64,000 nt of DNA from Pseudomonas citri (GCF_025336485.1 NZ_JAODAB010000003.1:298414-362413); one strand, 5' to 3'; shown: positions 36,102 to 45,273, counted from the stretch's first letter. The notes: generated by a model from the letters alone, not told the origin. Translations and numbers: made by a program.

Positions 36102-36884
36102 TCAGTGGCGAGTACCCAGGTAAGCCGCAATGACCTCAGGGTTTTGCCGTACGTGTTCGGGCGCGCCGTCGCCGATCTTGCGACCGTAGTCGAGCACCAC
36201 CACGTGGTCGCTGATGCCCATGACCACGCCGATGTCGTGCTCGATCAACACCACGGTGGTGCCCAGTTCCCGATTGATGTCGACGATGAAGCGACTCATC
36301 TGCTGTTTTTCCTCGGCATTCATCCCGGCCATGGGTTCGTCCAGCAGCAATAGCCGAGGCTCTGCGGCCAAGGCACGGGCCAGCTCCACGCGTTTCTGCA
36401 AGCCATAGGGCAGCGTGCCCACCAGGACGTCGCGCCAAGGCTGCAAGTGCAGGAATGCCATGACCCGTTCCGCCGCTTCGCGCTGGACGTCATCCTCGGC
36501 GCGCGCTCGACCGATGCGCAGTGCCTGCTCGATCCAGCTGCTGCGGCGCTTGAGGTTGCGCCCGGTGAGCACGTTGTCGAGCACGCTCATGCCCTTGAAC
36601 AGCGCGATGTTCTGGAAGGTACGGGCGATGCCGCGTACCGCCACGTCGTGGGGGCGCATCCGGCGCCGCTCCTGGCGATCAAACCGTATGCGTCCCTCTT
36701 GAGCCCGGTATACGCCACTGATGACGTTGAGCAGCGAACTCTTGCCGGCCCCGTTGGGGCCGATCAAGGCACAGATTTCACCCGTAGCGACACGAAAACT
36801 AATGTCCGTGACCGCTTTGACACCCTTGAATGACAGCGAAATATTCTCCAGTTCAAGCAAATGCGGGGTGGTCACCTCGGTCAT
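36102..36884 (-). CDS. ABC transporter ATPase, LivG type
   Basis: A 260-residue ATPase: Walker A GPNGAGKSS, Q-loop and ARTFQNIALF, signature LPYGLQKRVELARAL, Walker B LLLLDEPMAGMN, H-loop EHDIG. LivG-type proteins pair with LivF. Start at ATG 36884, 14 bp after the stop of the acyl-CoA-synthetase-like gene. Confidence 0.9.
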   Translation of the reverse strand: MTEVTTPHLLELENISLSFKGVKAVTDISFRVATGEICALIGPNGAGKSSLLNVISGVYRAQEGRIRFDRQERRRMRPHDVAVRGIARTFQNIALFKGMSVLDNVLTGRNLKRRSSWIEQALRIGRARAEDDVQREAAERVMAFLHLQPWRDVLVGTLPYGLQKRVELARALAAEPRLLLLDEPMAGMNAEEKQQMSRFIVDINRELGTTVVLIEHDIGVVMGISDHVVVLDYGRKIGDGAPEHVRQNPEVIAAYLGTRH

Positions 36885-36897
36885 GGGACGTCTCCTC

Positions 36898-38064
36898 TCA
36901 AGCCAGTTGCGACTGGCGCCCAGCCCAGTCATCGATGATTGGCTCCACAAGAATCGTGGACACGTCCCACTGGGCCGAATCGCTCCACTGGCGAACCTGG
37001 ATGCCCAACGCCTGGAAAAATGCGTGGGTCTCGGGCGACAAGGCATCGCCCACCAACAATGGCGCGCGGGTCCGGGAAAAACCCAGCACATCGCGCAGCG
37101 GCCGGCGAACCAGCCAATGGCCCAGGTGCCGCTGCAACAGTCCCGGGTGCTCCGCCAGCGCCCACTCCACTAACCCGCGCGCCCAACCGCCTGGTTCCGG
37201 CAAACGCTCCAGCGCATAGCGGTGCAAACGTTCGTAGGTTTCACGGGTGCCGGCCACCAGGGTTGGCCCCAGCTCGCGACGGTCGCGATCACGGGTCGCC
37301 AGGTTCTCTGGAAAATTCAGGCGAAAACCGCCAATCAGCCAGGGCGCCAGCAGATAGCGGGCCTGTCCGCCCGAGGCAAAAGCCCGCGCGGCCAAGGCTT
37401 CTTCCTGGCGGCCCAAGCCTTCGCGCATGACCAAGCGCTGGCCTTCCTGCAACAGCTCGGCGTGGCTGATGCGTTGCTCTTCAATCGCCTGTCCAGACCC
37501 GCGATAGAAGACAAAGGCTGCTTGCTGCACTCGCCCATGGGGATGGGGCAGCAGTTCAGCGCTGGGTCGCTGGGCTACCAGCGCGGCGTAATCCAACGCT
37601 TGATCAGCCAAAACCGAATCCGCCAGACCACGCTTTTCGAGGTAAACCAGCACCCGCGGGGCCACTTGCGCGACGCGCAGGCGCCGGACTTCCTCCAAGC
37701 CTTCGACCAGGACGAAATCCGGCTGCAAGGTGCCGAGCAGTTGCACCTGCTCGGCCGCTGCCTGCTGCGGATCGAACAGGCTGGCCACCCCACCCAGCCA
37801 CTGCGCAGCCAAGGCAGCGAGCAACGCCTGCGGCCTGGGTCCGCTGATGATCGCCAAAGTCGCGCCCGCCGAAAAACCACGGGCCTGCAAGGCACTCGCC
37901 AAGCGCTGTACCTCGTCGGCCAGTTGCTCCCAGGTTCGCACCTGCCAGACGCCCAGGTGCTTGTGGCGCAGCGCGACGTCGGTGCTGTGCTGATGCGCCT
38001 GTCGCTGCAACCACTGGGGCAAGCTGGTCGGTCGCGCTTGGGGTATGTCGGTGAACGTGCCCAT
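36898..38064 (-). CDS. Degenerate AMP-binding (acyl-CoA-synthetase-like) protein
   Basis: A 388-residue ANL-superfamily relative. The start is typical (TSLPQWLQRQA, VRTWEQLADEVQRLASALQARG, GATLAIISGPRPQALLAALAAQW), but the ATP-binding signature (S/T-S-G-T-T-G-x-P-K-G) is replaced by FYRGSGQAIEEQR, and the A5-A8 core motifs and C-terminal lid domain are absent; normal length is 500-650. It is unlikely to adenylate by the usual mechanism. The frame is intact and it sits in register within the operon (15 bp after sfnG, 14 bp before livG type), so it appears maintained and not merely decayed. Role unknown. Confidence 0.75.
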   Translation of the reverse strand: MGTFTDIPQARPTSLPQWLQRQAHQHSTDVALRHKHLGVWQVRTWEQLADEVQRLASALQARGFSAGATLAIISGPRPQALLAALAAQWLGGVASLFDPQQAAAEQVQLLGTLQPDFVLVEGLEEVRRLRVAQVAPRVLVYLEKRGLADSVLADQALDYAALVAQRPSAELLPHPHGRVQQAAFVFYRGSGQAIEEQRISHAELLQEGQRLVMREGLGRQEEALAARAFASGGQARYLLAPWLIGGFRLNFPENLATRDRDRRELGPTLVAGTRETYERLHRYALERLPEPGGWARGLVEWALAEHPGLLQRHLGHWLVRRPLRDVLGFSRTRAPLLVGDALSPETHAFFQALGIQVRQWSDSAQWDVSTILVEPIIDDWAGRQSQLA

Positions 38065-38078
38065 GCTGCCTCCCGCGC

Positions 38079-39176
38079 CTAAGCGACTGCCGCCGTTCTG
38101 ACCGGGGCCTTGCGCTGTTCCAGCTCACGCACCAGCGGTAAGACTTTACGACCGAAGTACTCGACTTCCTCCTGGAAGTGCAGGAAACCGGCGAGCACCA
38201 GATCCACCCCCGCCGCCTTGAGCGCGACGATCCGTTCGGCAATCTGCTGTGGCGTGCCGATCAGATTGGTCTTGAAGCCGTCGTTGTACTGCACCAGGTC
38301 TTCGAAGCTCGACTTGGCCCAGTTCCCCTCGCCTTCCGGGCTGGCCTGGCCGGCCTGCTTCGCGGCATCGCCGAACGCATTGACGGCTTCGGGATCGGCC
38401 TGGTCGATGATCTGGGCGAGCACCGCCCGGGCCTCTTCCTCGGTGTCGCGGGCAATGACGAAGGCATTCACACCGACCTTGACCTTATGCTGGTTGGCCG
38501 CCGCTTTCGCCTGGATGTCATCGACCTGCGCCTTGACCCCTTCCACGGTGTTGCCGTTGGTGAAATACCAGTCCGACACCCTGGCCGCCATGTCCCGCGC
38601 CGCCCGGGAACTGCCGCCTTGGAAGATCTCGGGATGCTGCTGCAACGGTTTGGGCTTGAGGGTGTAATCGCGGAAGCGATAGAAGTCGCCACGGAACGTG
38701 AAGTTGTCGGTGGTCCAGATCCCCTTGAGCGCGGAGATGAACTCTTCGGAACGGCGATAGCGCTCATCGTGCTCCAACCACGGCTCGCCAATGGCGGTGA
38801 ACTCGCCCTTGAACCAGCCCGACACCACGTTGATCGCCACCCGGCCGTTGGTTAAGTTGTCGATGGTCGCGATCTGCTTGGCCAGCACCGAAGGCGTCCA
38901 GGGGCCTGGCAACACAGCGGCGATGACTTTCAAGCGCGTGGTGGCCGCCAACAAGGCGTGACTGAAGGCCACGGACTCGTGCTGATACTCGGCACCATAG
39001 CCGGCGGTGAACCGGATCTGGGTCAAGGCGTAGTCGAAACCCGCCTCTTCGGCGATCTGCGCCAGCTTGCGGTTGTAGGCGATGCCCCAGTCGGTGCGCT
39101 GTGCGATCTTGCTGACCACCAGACCTCCGCTGACGTTGGGCACCCAGTAGGCAAATTTGATCGGGTCCTGGCTCAT
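38079..39176 (-). CDS. sfnG: SfnG: FMNH2-dependent dimethylsulfone monooxygenase
   Basis: A 365-residue bacterial-luciferase-family monooxygenase very like SfnG: MSQDPIKFAYWVPNVSGGLV at the start, YALTQIRFTAGYGAEYQHES, GRVAINVVSGWF and a long C-terminal region. SfnG converts dimethylsulfone to methanesulfinate using FMNH2 from a separate reductase, for sulfur supply under sulfate limitation. No reductase gene is in the window. A good sigma-54 promoter match lies 55-70 bp upstream. First gene of an operon with the AMP-binding-like gene and the HAAT importer. Confidence 0.9.
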   Translation of the reverse strand: MSQDPIKFAYWVPNVSGGLVVSKIAQRTDWGIAYNRKLAQIAEEAGFDYALTQIRFTAGYGAEYQHESVAFSHALLAATTRLKVIAAVLPGPWTPSVLAKQIATIDNLTNGRVAINVVSGWFKGEFTAIGEPWLEHDERYRRSEEFISALKGIWTTDNFTFRGDFYRFRDYTLKPKPLQQHPEIFQGGSSRAARDMAARVSDWYFTNGNTVEGVKAQVDDIQAKAAANQHKVKVGVNAFVIARDTEEEARAVLAQIIDQADPEAVNAFGDAAKQAGQASPEGEGNWAKSSFEDLVQYNDGFKTNLIGTPQQIAERIVALKAAGVDLVLAGFLHFQEEVEYFGRKVLPLVRELEQRKAPVRTAAVA

Positions 39177-39230
39177 GTCGGTACTTCCTCATGCTGGAAG
39201 ACGCCACCTCAGCGTCTGCACAAGGTCTTG

Positions 39231-39246
39231 AGCAGCAACCGTGCCA
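39231..39246 (-). promoter_or_regulatory. Sigma-54 promoter of sfnG operon
   Basis: Read on the minus strand: TGGCACGGTTGCTGCT, with GG and GC exactly 10 bases apart (consensus TGGCACG-N4-TTGC). It gives a leader of roughly 40 nt before the sfnG ATG. Matches the expected control by the sigma-54 activator SfnR encoded nearby. Confidence 0.75.
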
Positions 39247-39464
39247 GTTGTATTTTTCTTTTTAAATCAATCAGTTAATCAACAAGACAGAGCATTCGCT
39301 GTCCCTGGACAGACAAGCTGTCGAGTCGCTGTTGCCCTGCCAACACCCGCCAGATCGCCCCCGCTGTTGCCCGGCGCACAGTCGCCCAACACATTGTTCG
39401 CTGAACCACAGGCCCGGCGCTCTGCGGCGCTGTGAATCCCCAGGTTCTAAAGGCCCACGCCGTC

Positions 39465-39480
39465 GGGCATGGACTGTGCA
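39465..39480 (+). promoter_or_regulatory. Probable sigma-54 promoter of the monooxygenase gene
   Basis: GGGCATGGACTGTGCA has GG (39466-39467) and GC (39478-39479) at the required 10-base spacing and keeps GGCA and TGCA. It lies 49-63 bp before ATG 39529, which also argues against the upstream ATG at 39481. The rest of the 39177-39528 gap has no gene. Confidence 0.55.
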
Positions 39481-39528
39481 ATGACCACTGACACCGCTCG
39501 ACCTCTCGTCATCAGAAGGAACGTCACC

Positions 39529-40773
39529 ATGACCGCACAGCAACAACACCTGCCACCTGTCCTTTCCACCGGCACCGACTATGATGTCTTGGCCCAGCGC
39601 TTCCGGCCGATCTTCGCGCGCATCCAGGCCGGCGCCCTGGAGCGCGAGCAAACGCGCAGCCTACCCTTCGAACCCGTGAAGTGGCTCACGCAAGCCGGTT
39701 TTGGCGCGGTGCGTGTCCCCATCGAATACGGCGGCGCCGGCGCCTCGTTACCGCAGTTGTTGCAACTGCTGATCGAGCTGGCCGAGGCCGACTCCAACCT
39801 GCCACAGGCCCTGCGCGGACACTTCGCCTTTGTCGAGGATCGCCTCAACGCCCACGCCAGCAGCCCACAGGACACCTGGTTCAAGCGCTTCATCGACGGT
39901 GAACTGGTGGGCAATGCCTGGACGGAAGTGGGCAGCGTGAAAGTCGGCGAGGTCGGCACCCGGGTTTCCCGCCAAGGTGAACAATGGGTGGTCAACGGCG
40001 CCAAGTACTACAGCACCGGCAGCATTTTCGCCGACTGGATCGACCTGTACGCCCAGCGTGACGACAACGGTAGCGATGTGATTGCCGCCGTGCGCGCGCA
40101 CCAACCGGGCGTCAAGCAAAGCGATGACTGGGACGGTTTCGGCCAGCGCACCACCGGCAGCGGGACGTCAGTGTTCGAAAATGCCGTGGTCGACGCCGAA
40201 AACCTCATCGACTTTGCGACCCGCTTCAAGTACCAGACCGCGTTCTATCAACTGGTCCTGCTGGCCGTACAGACCGGCGCCGGTCGTGCGGCGGTACGTG
40301 ATTTCACCGAGCAGGTGCGCACTCGCACACGAATCTTCAGCACCGGCAACGCCAGCGAGGTGAGCCAGGACGTGCAGGTGCAGCAAGTGATTGGCAAGGC
40401 ATCGAGCCAGGTCTATGCCGCCGAAGCCACCACCCTGCGCGCCGCCGGCGCCTCCCAACGCGCCTACGAAAGCCGCTTCGGCCAGGACGCCGAGCAGGAA
40501 CACACCGCCAACATCCTGGCCGAATTGGAGTCGGCCCAGGCCCAGGTCGTCATCTCCGACCTGGTGCTCCGCGCCACCAGCGACCTGTTCAATGCCCTCA
40601 GCGCCTCGGCCACCAGCACCGGCAAAGCCCTCGACCGCCACTGGCGCAATGCCCGTACCGCCGCCTCCCATAACCCGCTGATCTACAAGGAGCGCATCAT
40701 CGGCGACTGGGAAATCAACGGCACCGAACCGCCCTATGTCTGGCAGATTGGAGGGGGATCGAAGCAGGCGTGA
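39529..40773 (+). CDS. SfnB/DszC-like flavin-dependent monooxygenase
   Basis: A 414-residue acyl-CoA-dehydrogenase-fold protein of the sulfur-acquisition group: WVVNGAKYYSTGSIFADW, WDGFGQRTTGSGTSVFENAVV and ARTAASHNPLIYKER are typical of DszC/SfnB/SfnC-type FMNH2-dependent oxygenases and not of true acyl-CoA dehydrogenases. Likely oxidises an organosulfur compound to release sulfur; the substrate is not determined. Start at ATG 39529 behind AGAAGGA. Divergent from sfnG, with its own sigma-54-like promoter, so probably in the SfnR regulon. Confidence 0.85.
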   Translation: MTAQQQHLPPVLSTGTDYDVLAQRFRPIFARIQAGALEREQTRSLPFEPVKWLTQAGFGAVRVPIEYGGAGASLPQLLQLLIELAEADSNLPQALRGHFAFVEDRLNAHASSPQDTWFKRFIDGELVGNAWTEVGSVKVGEVGTRVSRQGEQWVVNGAKYYSTGSIFADWIDLYAQRDDNGSDVIAAVRAHQPGVKQSDDWDGFGQRTTGSGTSVFENAVVDAENLIDFATRFKYQTAFYQLVLLAVQTGAGRAAVRDFTEQVRTRTRIFSTGNASEVSQDVQVQQVIGKASSQVYAAEATTLRAAGASQRAYESRFGQDAEQEHTANILAELESAQAQVVISDLVLRATSDLFNALSASATSTGKALDRHWRNARTAASHNPLIYKERIIGDWEINGTEPPYVWQIGGGSKQA

Positions 40774-40780
40774 ATGCAAT

Positions 40781-40810
40781 GCCCGGCCTTGCTGCTGGCG
40801 ATGGCCGGGC
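40781..40810. terminator. Hairpin between convergent genes
   Basis: GCCCGGCC (40781-40788) pairs with GGCCGGGC (40803-40810), between the monooxygenase stop and the phosphatase stop. Either strand could use it. Confidence 0.65.
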
Positions 40811-40815
40811 AAACT

Positions 40816-42219
40816 TTAAGATTTGAGTACCGTACTGCCACCCAGCGGTTTGTTTTTTCTATCGTAAAAAGAAACCGTGACTGACTCCTTCTTGACGTCT
40901 ATGACAGAGAAATTGTCGTCGGAATAAACCTCCGACCTCAGCGTAGCGACATAATCCTGCGGTTCGACGATCGACTTGACCGGCCCGATGATGCACCCCG
41001 ATGCACTCATGTGCGGATAAGGCCAGAAAAAAGACGAAGAGACGATTTGATAAACCCGAAAATCCGGATCGCTTTGTGACGTCAGCTCCGCGCAAAAGGA
41101 ACAATGCACGTCGCCAGAAAGAAAATAGACCTTCTTGATTTTTTCTTTTTTTATGAAGGATAGGATCACTTCCCGTTGTTCGGGATAGCCCATCCATTTA
41201 TCGCCCGTCTCCGAAGTAAAATCCGGGAACATGGGGACCGAAGTGACCACGAACTTATAACCGCCTTTGTTGGATTTCAGGTGGTTGAGAAGTCCATCCA
41301 TCTGAACATCACTGATCATTTTCACGGGCCTGCCGGGGGCGGAACGTTCGGTTCGCGAGTCCATGAAAAACCAGTCGATCAGCCCATCGGAAAAGCTATA
41401 CCACAACTTGTTCGGCACCCCCTCTATGCGCGACTCGGAAGAAACTTCGTACAAGGGCGAATGACTGGCCTGGTAGGTCAGGTAGGCATGTATGGCGGCG
41501 GGATAGAGCGTTTTCCAATCAACGACGTCTGCATTGCTGGGCCAGTTATCTTCGATTTCGTGATCATCCAGGATCATGTAGGTCGGATAGCGAGACATCA
41601 ACTCTCGAATGTATGGCTGCTTGAAGGCCTGGCGGTAACGTTCGAAAAATTCGTTGATCCGAGTGTCCGGCGAGACAAAATTCAGGTCGTCCGCGTAAAT
41701 CTGGTCCCCCACCATGACGACCCCATCGAGCCCATTGGTCTCGGCATGTTTAAGGATGCTCTGGAACATCTTGTCGCCACGGTCATCGAAAATGTTCAAG
41801 CCGAACAGCTTGAGCAAATAGCGACAAGAGCCTGCGACATAGGATCGGCTGGTTGAACCTTTATTTTTTCCTGAGCGGAAACTGAATATTTTTTCAGGAA
41901 AAACGAAGGTCGTGTCCGGAATGGACGAAAAACCTTCGAGTTCGGTGTCGAGAATGATCCAGCCCACCTGATATTCGTACTGTGTTTGCGCCTTCAATCC
42001 TTGCAAGACGAAAACCGCCGTCATGTCGAAGTTAGGTGACATTTTATTGTGCATGACGCTTTGCCACTTCCCATTCTTCTCACGCAATCGGAGGGCACCA
42101 AAGCAGCGATTATAAGTATCCGGGGTAGGCGCCTCCAGCGTCCCCCTGAACCAGAGGCGAGTGTGTTTGGAGTCGGTATAGCCAACAATCGGTCCGACAG
42201 TAGCTTCCTTTAATTGCAT
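40816..42219 (-). CDS. PhoD-like metallophosphatase
   Basis: A 467-residue PhoD/calcineurin-superfamily protein: an N-terminal fibronectin-like domain (residues about 1-110), then MVGDQIYADD, MILDDHEIEDNW and FLSGDVHCSF, the metal-ligand blocks of PhoD phosphodiesterase/phosphatases. No signal peptide or Tat motif is visible, unlike classical secreted PhoD, so it may be cytoplasmic. The gene is visibly richer in A/T (many aaa, ttt, gaa codons) than its neighbours, hinting at transfer. It lies alone, between a terminator and a MITE-like repeat. Confidence 0.82.
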   Translation of the reverse strand: MQLKEATVGPIVGYTDSKHTRLWFRGTLEAPTPDTYNRCFGALRLREKNGKWQSVMHNKMSPNFDMTAVFVLQGLKAQTQYEYQVGWIILDTELEGFSSIPDTTFVFPEKIFSFRSGKNKGSTSRSYVAGSCRYLLKLFGLNIFDDRGDKMFQSILKHAETNGLDGVVMVGDQIYADDLNFVSPDTRINEFFERYRQAFKQPYIRELMSRYPTYMILDDHEIEDNWPSNADVVDWKTLYPAAIHAYLTYQASHSPLYEVSSESRIEGVPNKLWYSFSDGLIDWFFMDSRTERSAPGRPVKMISDVQMDGLLNHLKSNKGGYKFVVTSVPMFPDFTSETGDKWMGYPEQREVILSFIKKEKIKKVYFLSGDVHCSFCAELTSQSDPDFRVYQIVSSSFFWPYPHMSASGCIIGPVKSIVEPQDYVATLRSEVYSDDNFSVIDVKKESVTVSFYDRKNKPLGGSTVLKS

Positions 42220-42323
42220 GACGGCCTCCTGGTATCGAAAAGCGGCTCAACAATAGGAGTGATCAACGTTGGAAGGCACGCACAAACATCCATGCTGAGC
42301 GCTCTGTAGCGGCTGGCTTATAT

Positions 42324-42340
42324 GAAGTAATGGTTACTTC
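42324..42340 (-). promoter_or_regulatory. Inverted repeat upstream of the PhoD-like gene
   Basis: GAAGTAA and TTACTTC form a perfect 7-bp inverted repeat around TGG, about 105 bp before the phosphatase start. Possible operator; it does not match a Pho box. The surrounding 42220-42671 gap otherwise holds the MITE-like element and a REP. Confidence 0.35.
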
Positions 42341-42435
42341 GTTCAGCACAAGAAAAGCCGATGGCCGCGCAAGCGTCAAATAGCGAGGCGGGCCAACATC
42401 GAATAATTTGCCATAGGCGTTATTACACTTCGGGC

Positions 42436-42579
42436 TAGGCTCTGTACGAAAAGCCTTGAGACTCGTTCATGCTGCGTTGAAAACAGCCTCGGAATGCTCA
42501 TGTACTCCAGTACACTGCGCTTCCTCGGCTGTTTTCGCCTTGCCTGACCTTCGCCTCAAGACTTTTCGTACAGAGCCTA
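42436..42579. mobile_element. MITE-like palindromic element, copy 1
   Basis: 144 bp bounded by TA. The 25-bp ends (42436-42460 and 42555-42579, beginning TAGGCTCTGTACGAAAAG) are inverted repeats with one mismatch. A second inner inverted repeat (GAAAACAGCC / GGCTGTTTTC) makes the whole element fold back on itself. No coding capacity. Two more copies lie at 45095 and 63419. Confidence 0.88.
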
Positions 42580-42614
42580 AGCTGGATTTCCGACTCCAGG
42601 GGGCCACCGCCCCC

Positions 42615-42663
42615 CCGTGGCGAGGGAGCTTGCTCCCGCTGGCCTGCACAGCAGGCCCCAGCG
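42615..42663. repeat. REP element (GTGGCGAGGGAGC type)
   Basis: CCGTGGCGAGGGAGCTTGCT followed by CCCGCTGGCCTG-CACAG-CAGGCC, a single REP with hairpin. It lies between the MITE-like element and kup. Confidence 0.8.
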
Positions 42664-42671
42664 CCCCTTCC

Positions 42672-44594
42672 CTACATCTCCACCTGCGTCCCCAACTCGA
42701 TCACCCGATTCAACGGCAACTTGAAGTACTTCAGGTTGCTGTTGGCGTTCTTCAGCAAGAACGCAAAGAGGTGTTCGCGCCAGCGGGCCATGCCAATGCG
42801 TTTGGTCGCGATGATCGTCTCTCGGCTCAGGAAATAGGTCGTGCGCATCGGGCTGAAGTCCAGCTCGGCCAAGTGACACAGACTCAATGCCAACGGGACA
42901 TCGGGCTCTTCGATAAAGCCGAAGTGCAGGCTGACCCGGAAGAAGCCTTCGCCATATGCCTCGACCTCGAAACGCCGGTCATCCGCAACCCGTGGGCTGT
43001 CCTCGGAAACCACGGTGAGCAGTACCACCTGCTCATGCAAGACCTGGTTATGCAGCAGGTTGTGCAACAACGCGTGAGGCACGGCGTTGGACCTGGCGGT
43101 GAGGAACACCGCCGTGCCTTGTACGCGATACGGAGGCTGCGAACGGATGCTGCTGATGAACAGTGGCAGCGGCAGTGCCGATTCATCCAGGCGTTCTACG
43201 ACAATCTTGCGACCACGCTTCCAGGTCGTCATCAACACGAACAGCGCAATACCGGCGATCACCGGGAAGGCACCGCCCTGAACGATCTTCGGCGCATTGG
43301 CGGCGAAGTACAGGCTGTCCACCAGCAGGAAGCCAATCAGCATCGGGATCGCCAGCCAGCGCGGAGTTTTCCAGAGCAACAGCACGACAGCCGCCGACAA
43401 CAACGTGGTGATCAACATGGTCCCTGTCACGGCGACGCCATAGGCTGCAGCCAACGCACTGGAAGACTCGAAACCGATCACCAGCAGCACGACGCCGACC
43501 ATCAGCGCCCAGTTCACCGTGCCGATGTAGATCTGGCCCTGTTCCTGGCTGGAGGTGTGCTGGATGAACATACGCGGCACGTACCCTAGCTGGATGGCCT
43601 GGCGAGTCAGGGAAAAGGCCCCGGAAATCACCGCCTGGGAAGCAATGATGGTGGCCAGTGTGGCGAGCGCCACCATCGGCAGCAGGGCCCATTCAGGCGC
43701 CAACAGATAAAACGGGTTGCGCACCGTTTCCGGGTTGCCCAGGATCAGCGCGCCTTGGCCGAAATAGTTGAGCAACAGTCCAGGCAACACCAGCAGGAAC
43801 CAGGCACGGGCGATAGGCTTGCGTCCAAAATGCCCCATGTCGGCGTACAGCGCTTCGGCGCCCGTCAAGGCCAGGACCACGGCGCCGAGGATAGCCAGGC
43901 CCAACCCCGGATGAGCGATAAAGAAATGCGCCCCCCAATAGGGGTTGAGCGCTTGCAGCACCTCCGGGCGCTGCACGATTCCATGAACCCCCAGCGCACC
44001 CAGGATAACGAACCACAACACCATGATCGGACCGAACAAAATGCCGATGCGCGCCGTGCCATGCTTCTGGATCAAAAACAGCGCCACCAGCACGATCAGC
44101 GACAAAGGCACGACCCAACGCTCGACCCCGTCGAAAGCCAACTGCAACCCCTCAACGGCAGACAGCACGGAAATGGCCGGCGTGATCATGCTGTCACCAT
44201 AGAACAACGCAGCCCCGAACAAGCCAAGCAGGACCAATACCCTGCTCAGCCGTGGGTAAGGGCTCGCCGCCCGCCGGGCCAATGCCGTCAGGGCCATGAT
44301 CCCGCCCTCGCCCTGGTTGCTGGCGCGCAGGATGAACAGCACGTACTTGATCGACACCACCCAGATCAATGACCAGAAGATCAACGACAGGATGCCCAGC
44401 ACACCGTCCTGATCGGCCCGGACACCATAGTGCCCGGCGAACACCTCCTTGAGGGTGTACAACGGGCTGGTGCCAATGTCTCCATACACCACCCCGACGG
44501 CTGCAATGAGCAACCCCATTCCTGACGTCCTGGCTGGGGAATCTACGTGTGCACCGGTTGCTGTCTCGCTCAAGGGTCGCGTCTCTTGGGTCAC
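42672..44594 (-). CDS. kup: Kup-type low-affinity potassium transporter
   Basis: A 640-residue K+ uptake protein with the family opening [17 protein letters not shown], then [21 protein letters not shown], about 12 membrane helices up to residue 430, and a hydrophilic C-terminal domain ending [11 protein letters not shown]. Length is typical (about 620-640). The first codon is GTG at 44594 with GGAG about 10 bp upstream. Proton-coupled K+ uptake is the family role. Confidence 0.95.
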   Translation of the reverse strand: MTQETRPLSETATGAHVDSPARTSGMGLLIAAVGVVYGDIGTSPLYTLKEVFAGHYGVRADQDGVLGILSLIFWSLIWVVSIKYVLFILRASNQGEGGIMALTALARRAASPYPRLSRVLVLLGLFGAALFYGDSMITPAISVLSAVEGLQLAFDGVERWVVPLSLIVLVALFLIQKHGTARIGILFGPIMVLWFVILGALGVHGIVQRPEVLQALNPYWGAHFFIAHPGLGLAILGAVVLALTGAEALYADMGHFGRKPIARAWFLLVLPGLLLNYFGQGALILGNPETVRNPFYLLAPEWALLPMVALATLATIIASQAVISGAFSLTRQAIQLGYVPRMFIQHTSSQEQGQIYIGTVNWALMVGVVLLVIGFESSSALAAAYGVAVTGTMLITTLLSAAVVLLLWKTPRWLAIPMLIGFLLVDSLYFAANAPKIVQGGAFPVIAGIALFVLMTTWKRGRKIVVERLDESALPLPLFISSIRSQPPYRVQGTAVFLTARSNAVPHALLHNLLHNQVLHEQVVLLTVVSEDSPRVADDRRFEVEAYGEGFFRVSLHFGFIEEPDVPLALSLCHLAELDFSPMRTTYFLSRETIIATKRIGMARWREHLFAFLLKNANSNLKYFKLPLNRVIELGTQVEM

Positions 44595-44694
44595 GGGGAA
44601 AAGCTCCGGCCATTGCCAGGCAAGTCGCGGCCAGTATCCTTGCGGCTAGAAACGGCTACCGTAAAGAAAACGTAAAAAAATACAGGAAGGCAGG

Positions 44695-45087
44695 ATGAAG
44701 ATGGGCCCCAGGAATCCACACACAACGTGCCATGCCCTATTGGTCTTGACGCTTTCCATACTCTGCGCGCCTGCGCAAGCGGCGACCTGGCAGATTTGCC
44801 GCATGGACCTGCGCATCACTGAAGTCGTGAAAAAACCCTACCCGCAGCTCAAGGCCCAGCTCCTGAAAGTCCGTCCGGCATCGCCCACGGTGCAATGCCC
44901 GGAGGCCGGAACGACGATCACTTTCACGCCTGAAACGCCTGATTACCAAGCCACCCTTGCGCGCAGGCAATGGCCGGCCAAAGGGCAATCGCTGCGGATC
45001 GACTATCGCTACCTGAACGGCATCTGCAAGGGCGACGGTAACGAGCATGCATGCCGTATCGAACATTATCCGGTGGGCAGGCGATGA
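44695..45087 (+). CDS. Small secreted protein of unknown function
   Basis: A 130-residue protein with signal peptide (LLVLTLSILCAPAQA, cleavage near AQA-ATW). The mature part has four cysteines (QICRMD, VQCPE, GICKG, HACRI), suggesting two periplasmic disulfides. Family not recognised. Start at ATG 44695 behind AAGG; ATG 44701 also possible. Divergent from kup; a MITE-like repeat begins 8 bp after its stop. Confidence 0.65.
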   Translation: MKMGPRNPHTTCHALLVLTLSILCAPAQAATWQICRMDLRITEVVKKPYPQLKAQLLKVRPASPTVQCPEAGTTITFTPETPDYQATLARRQWPAKGQSLRIDYRYLNGICKGDGNEHACRIEHYPVGRR

Positions 45088-45094
45088 CAACCGC

Positions 45095-45240
45095 TAGGCT
45101 TTGTACGAAAAGTCGCCGAGCGGCGATCAGGCAAGGCGAAAACAGGCGAGGAAGCGCAGTTTACTGGCTGTAAATGAGCATTCCGAGCTTGTTTTCAACG
45201 CAGCATGATCGTCGCGCAGGCACTTTTCGTACAAAGCCTA
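45095..45240. mobile_element. MITE-like palindromic element, copy 2 (inverted)
   Basis: 146 bp bounded by TA, ends TAGGCTTTGTACGAAAAGT in inverted orientation. The inner sequence (GAGGAAGCGC ... GAGCATTCCGAG) is the reverse complement of that in copies 1 and 3, so this copy is in the opposite direction. It lies between the small secreted protein stop and a terminator. Confidence 0.88.
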
Positions 45241-45273
45241 AAAAAAGCCCCGCGACCGAATACGGTGCGGGGC
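45240..45273 (-). terminator. Rho-independent terminator of the lipoprotein gene
   Basis: GCCCCGC (45247-45253) pairs with GCGGGGC (45267-45273); on the minus strand the stem is followed by seven T. It lies about 60 bp beyond the stop of the lipoprotein gene. Confidence 0.8.
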
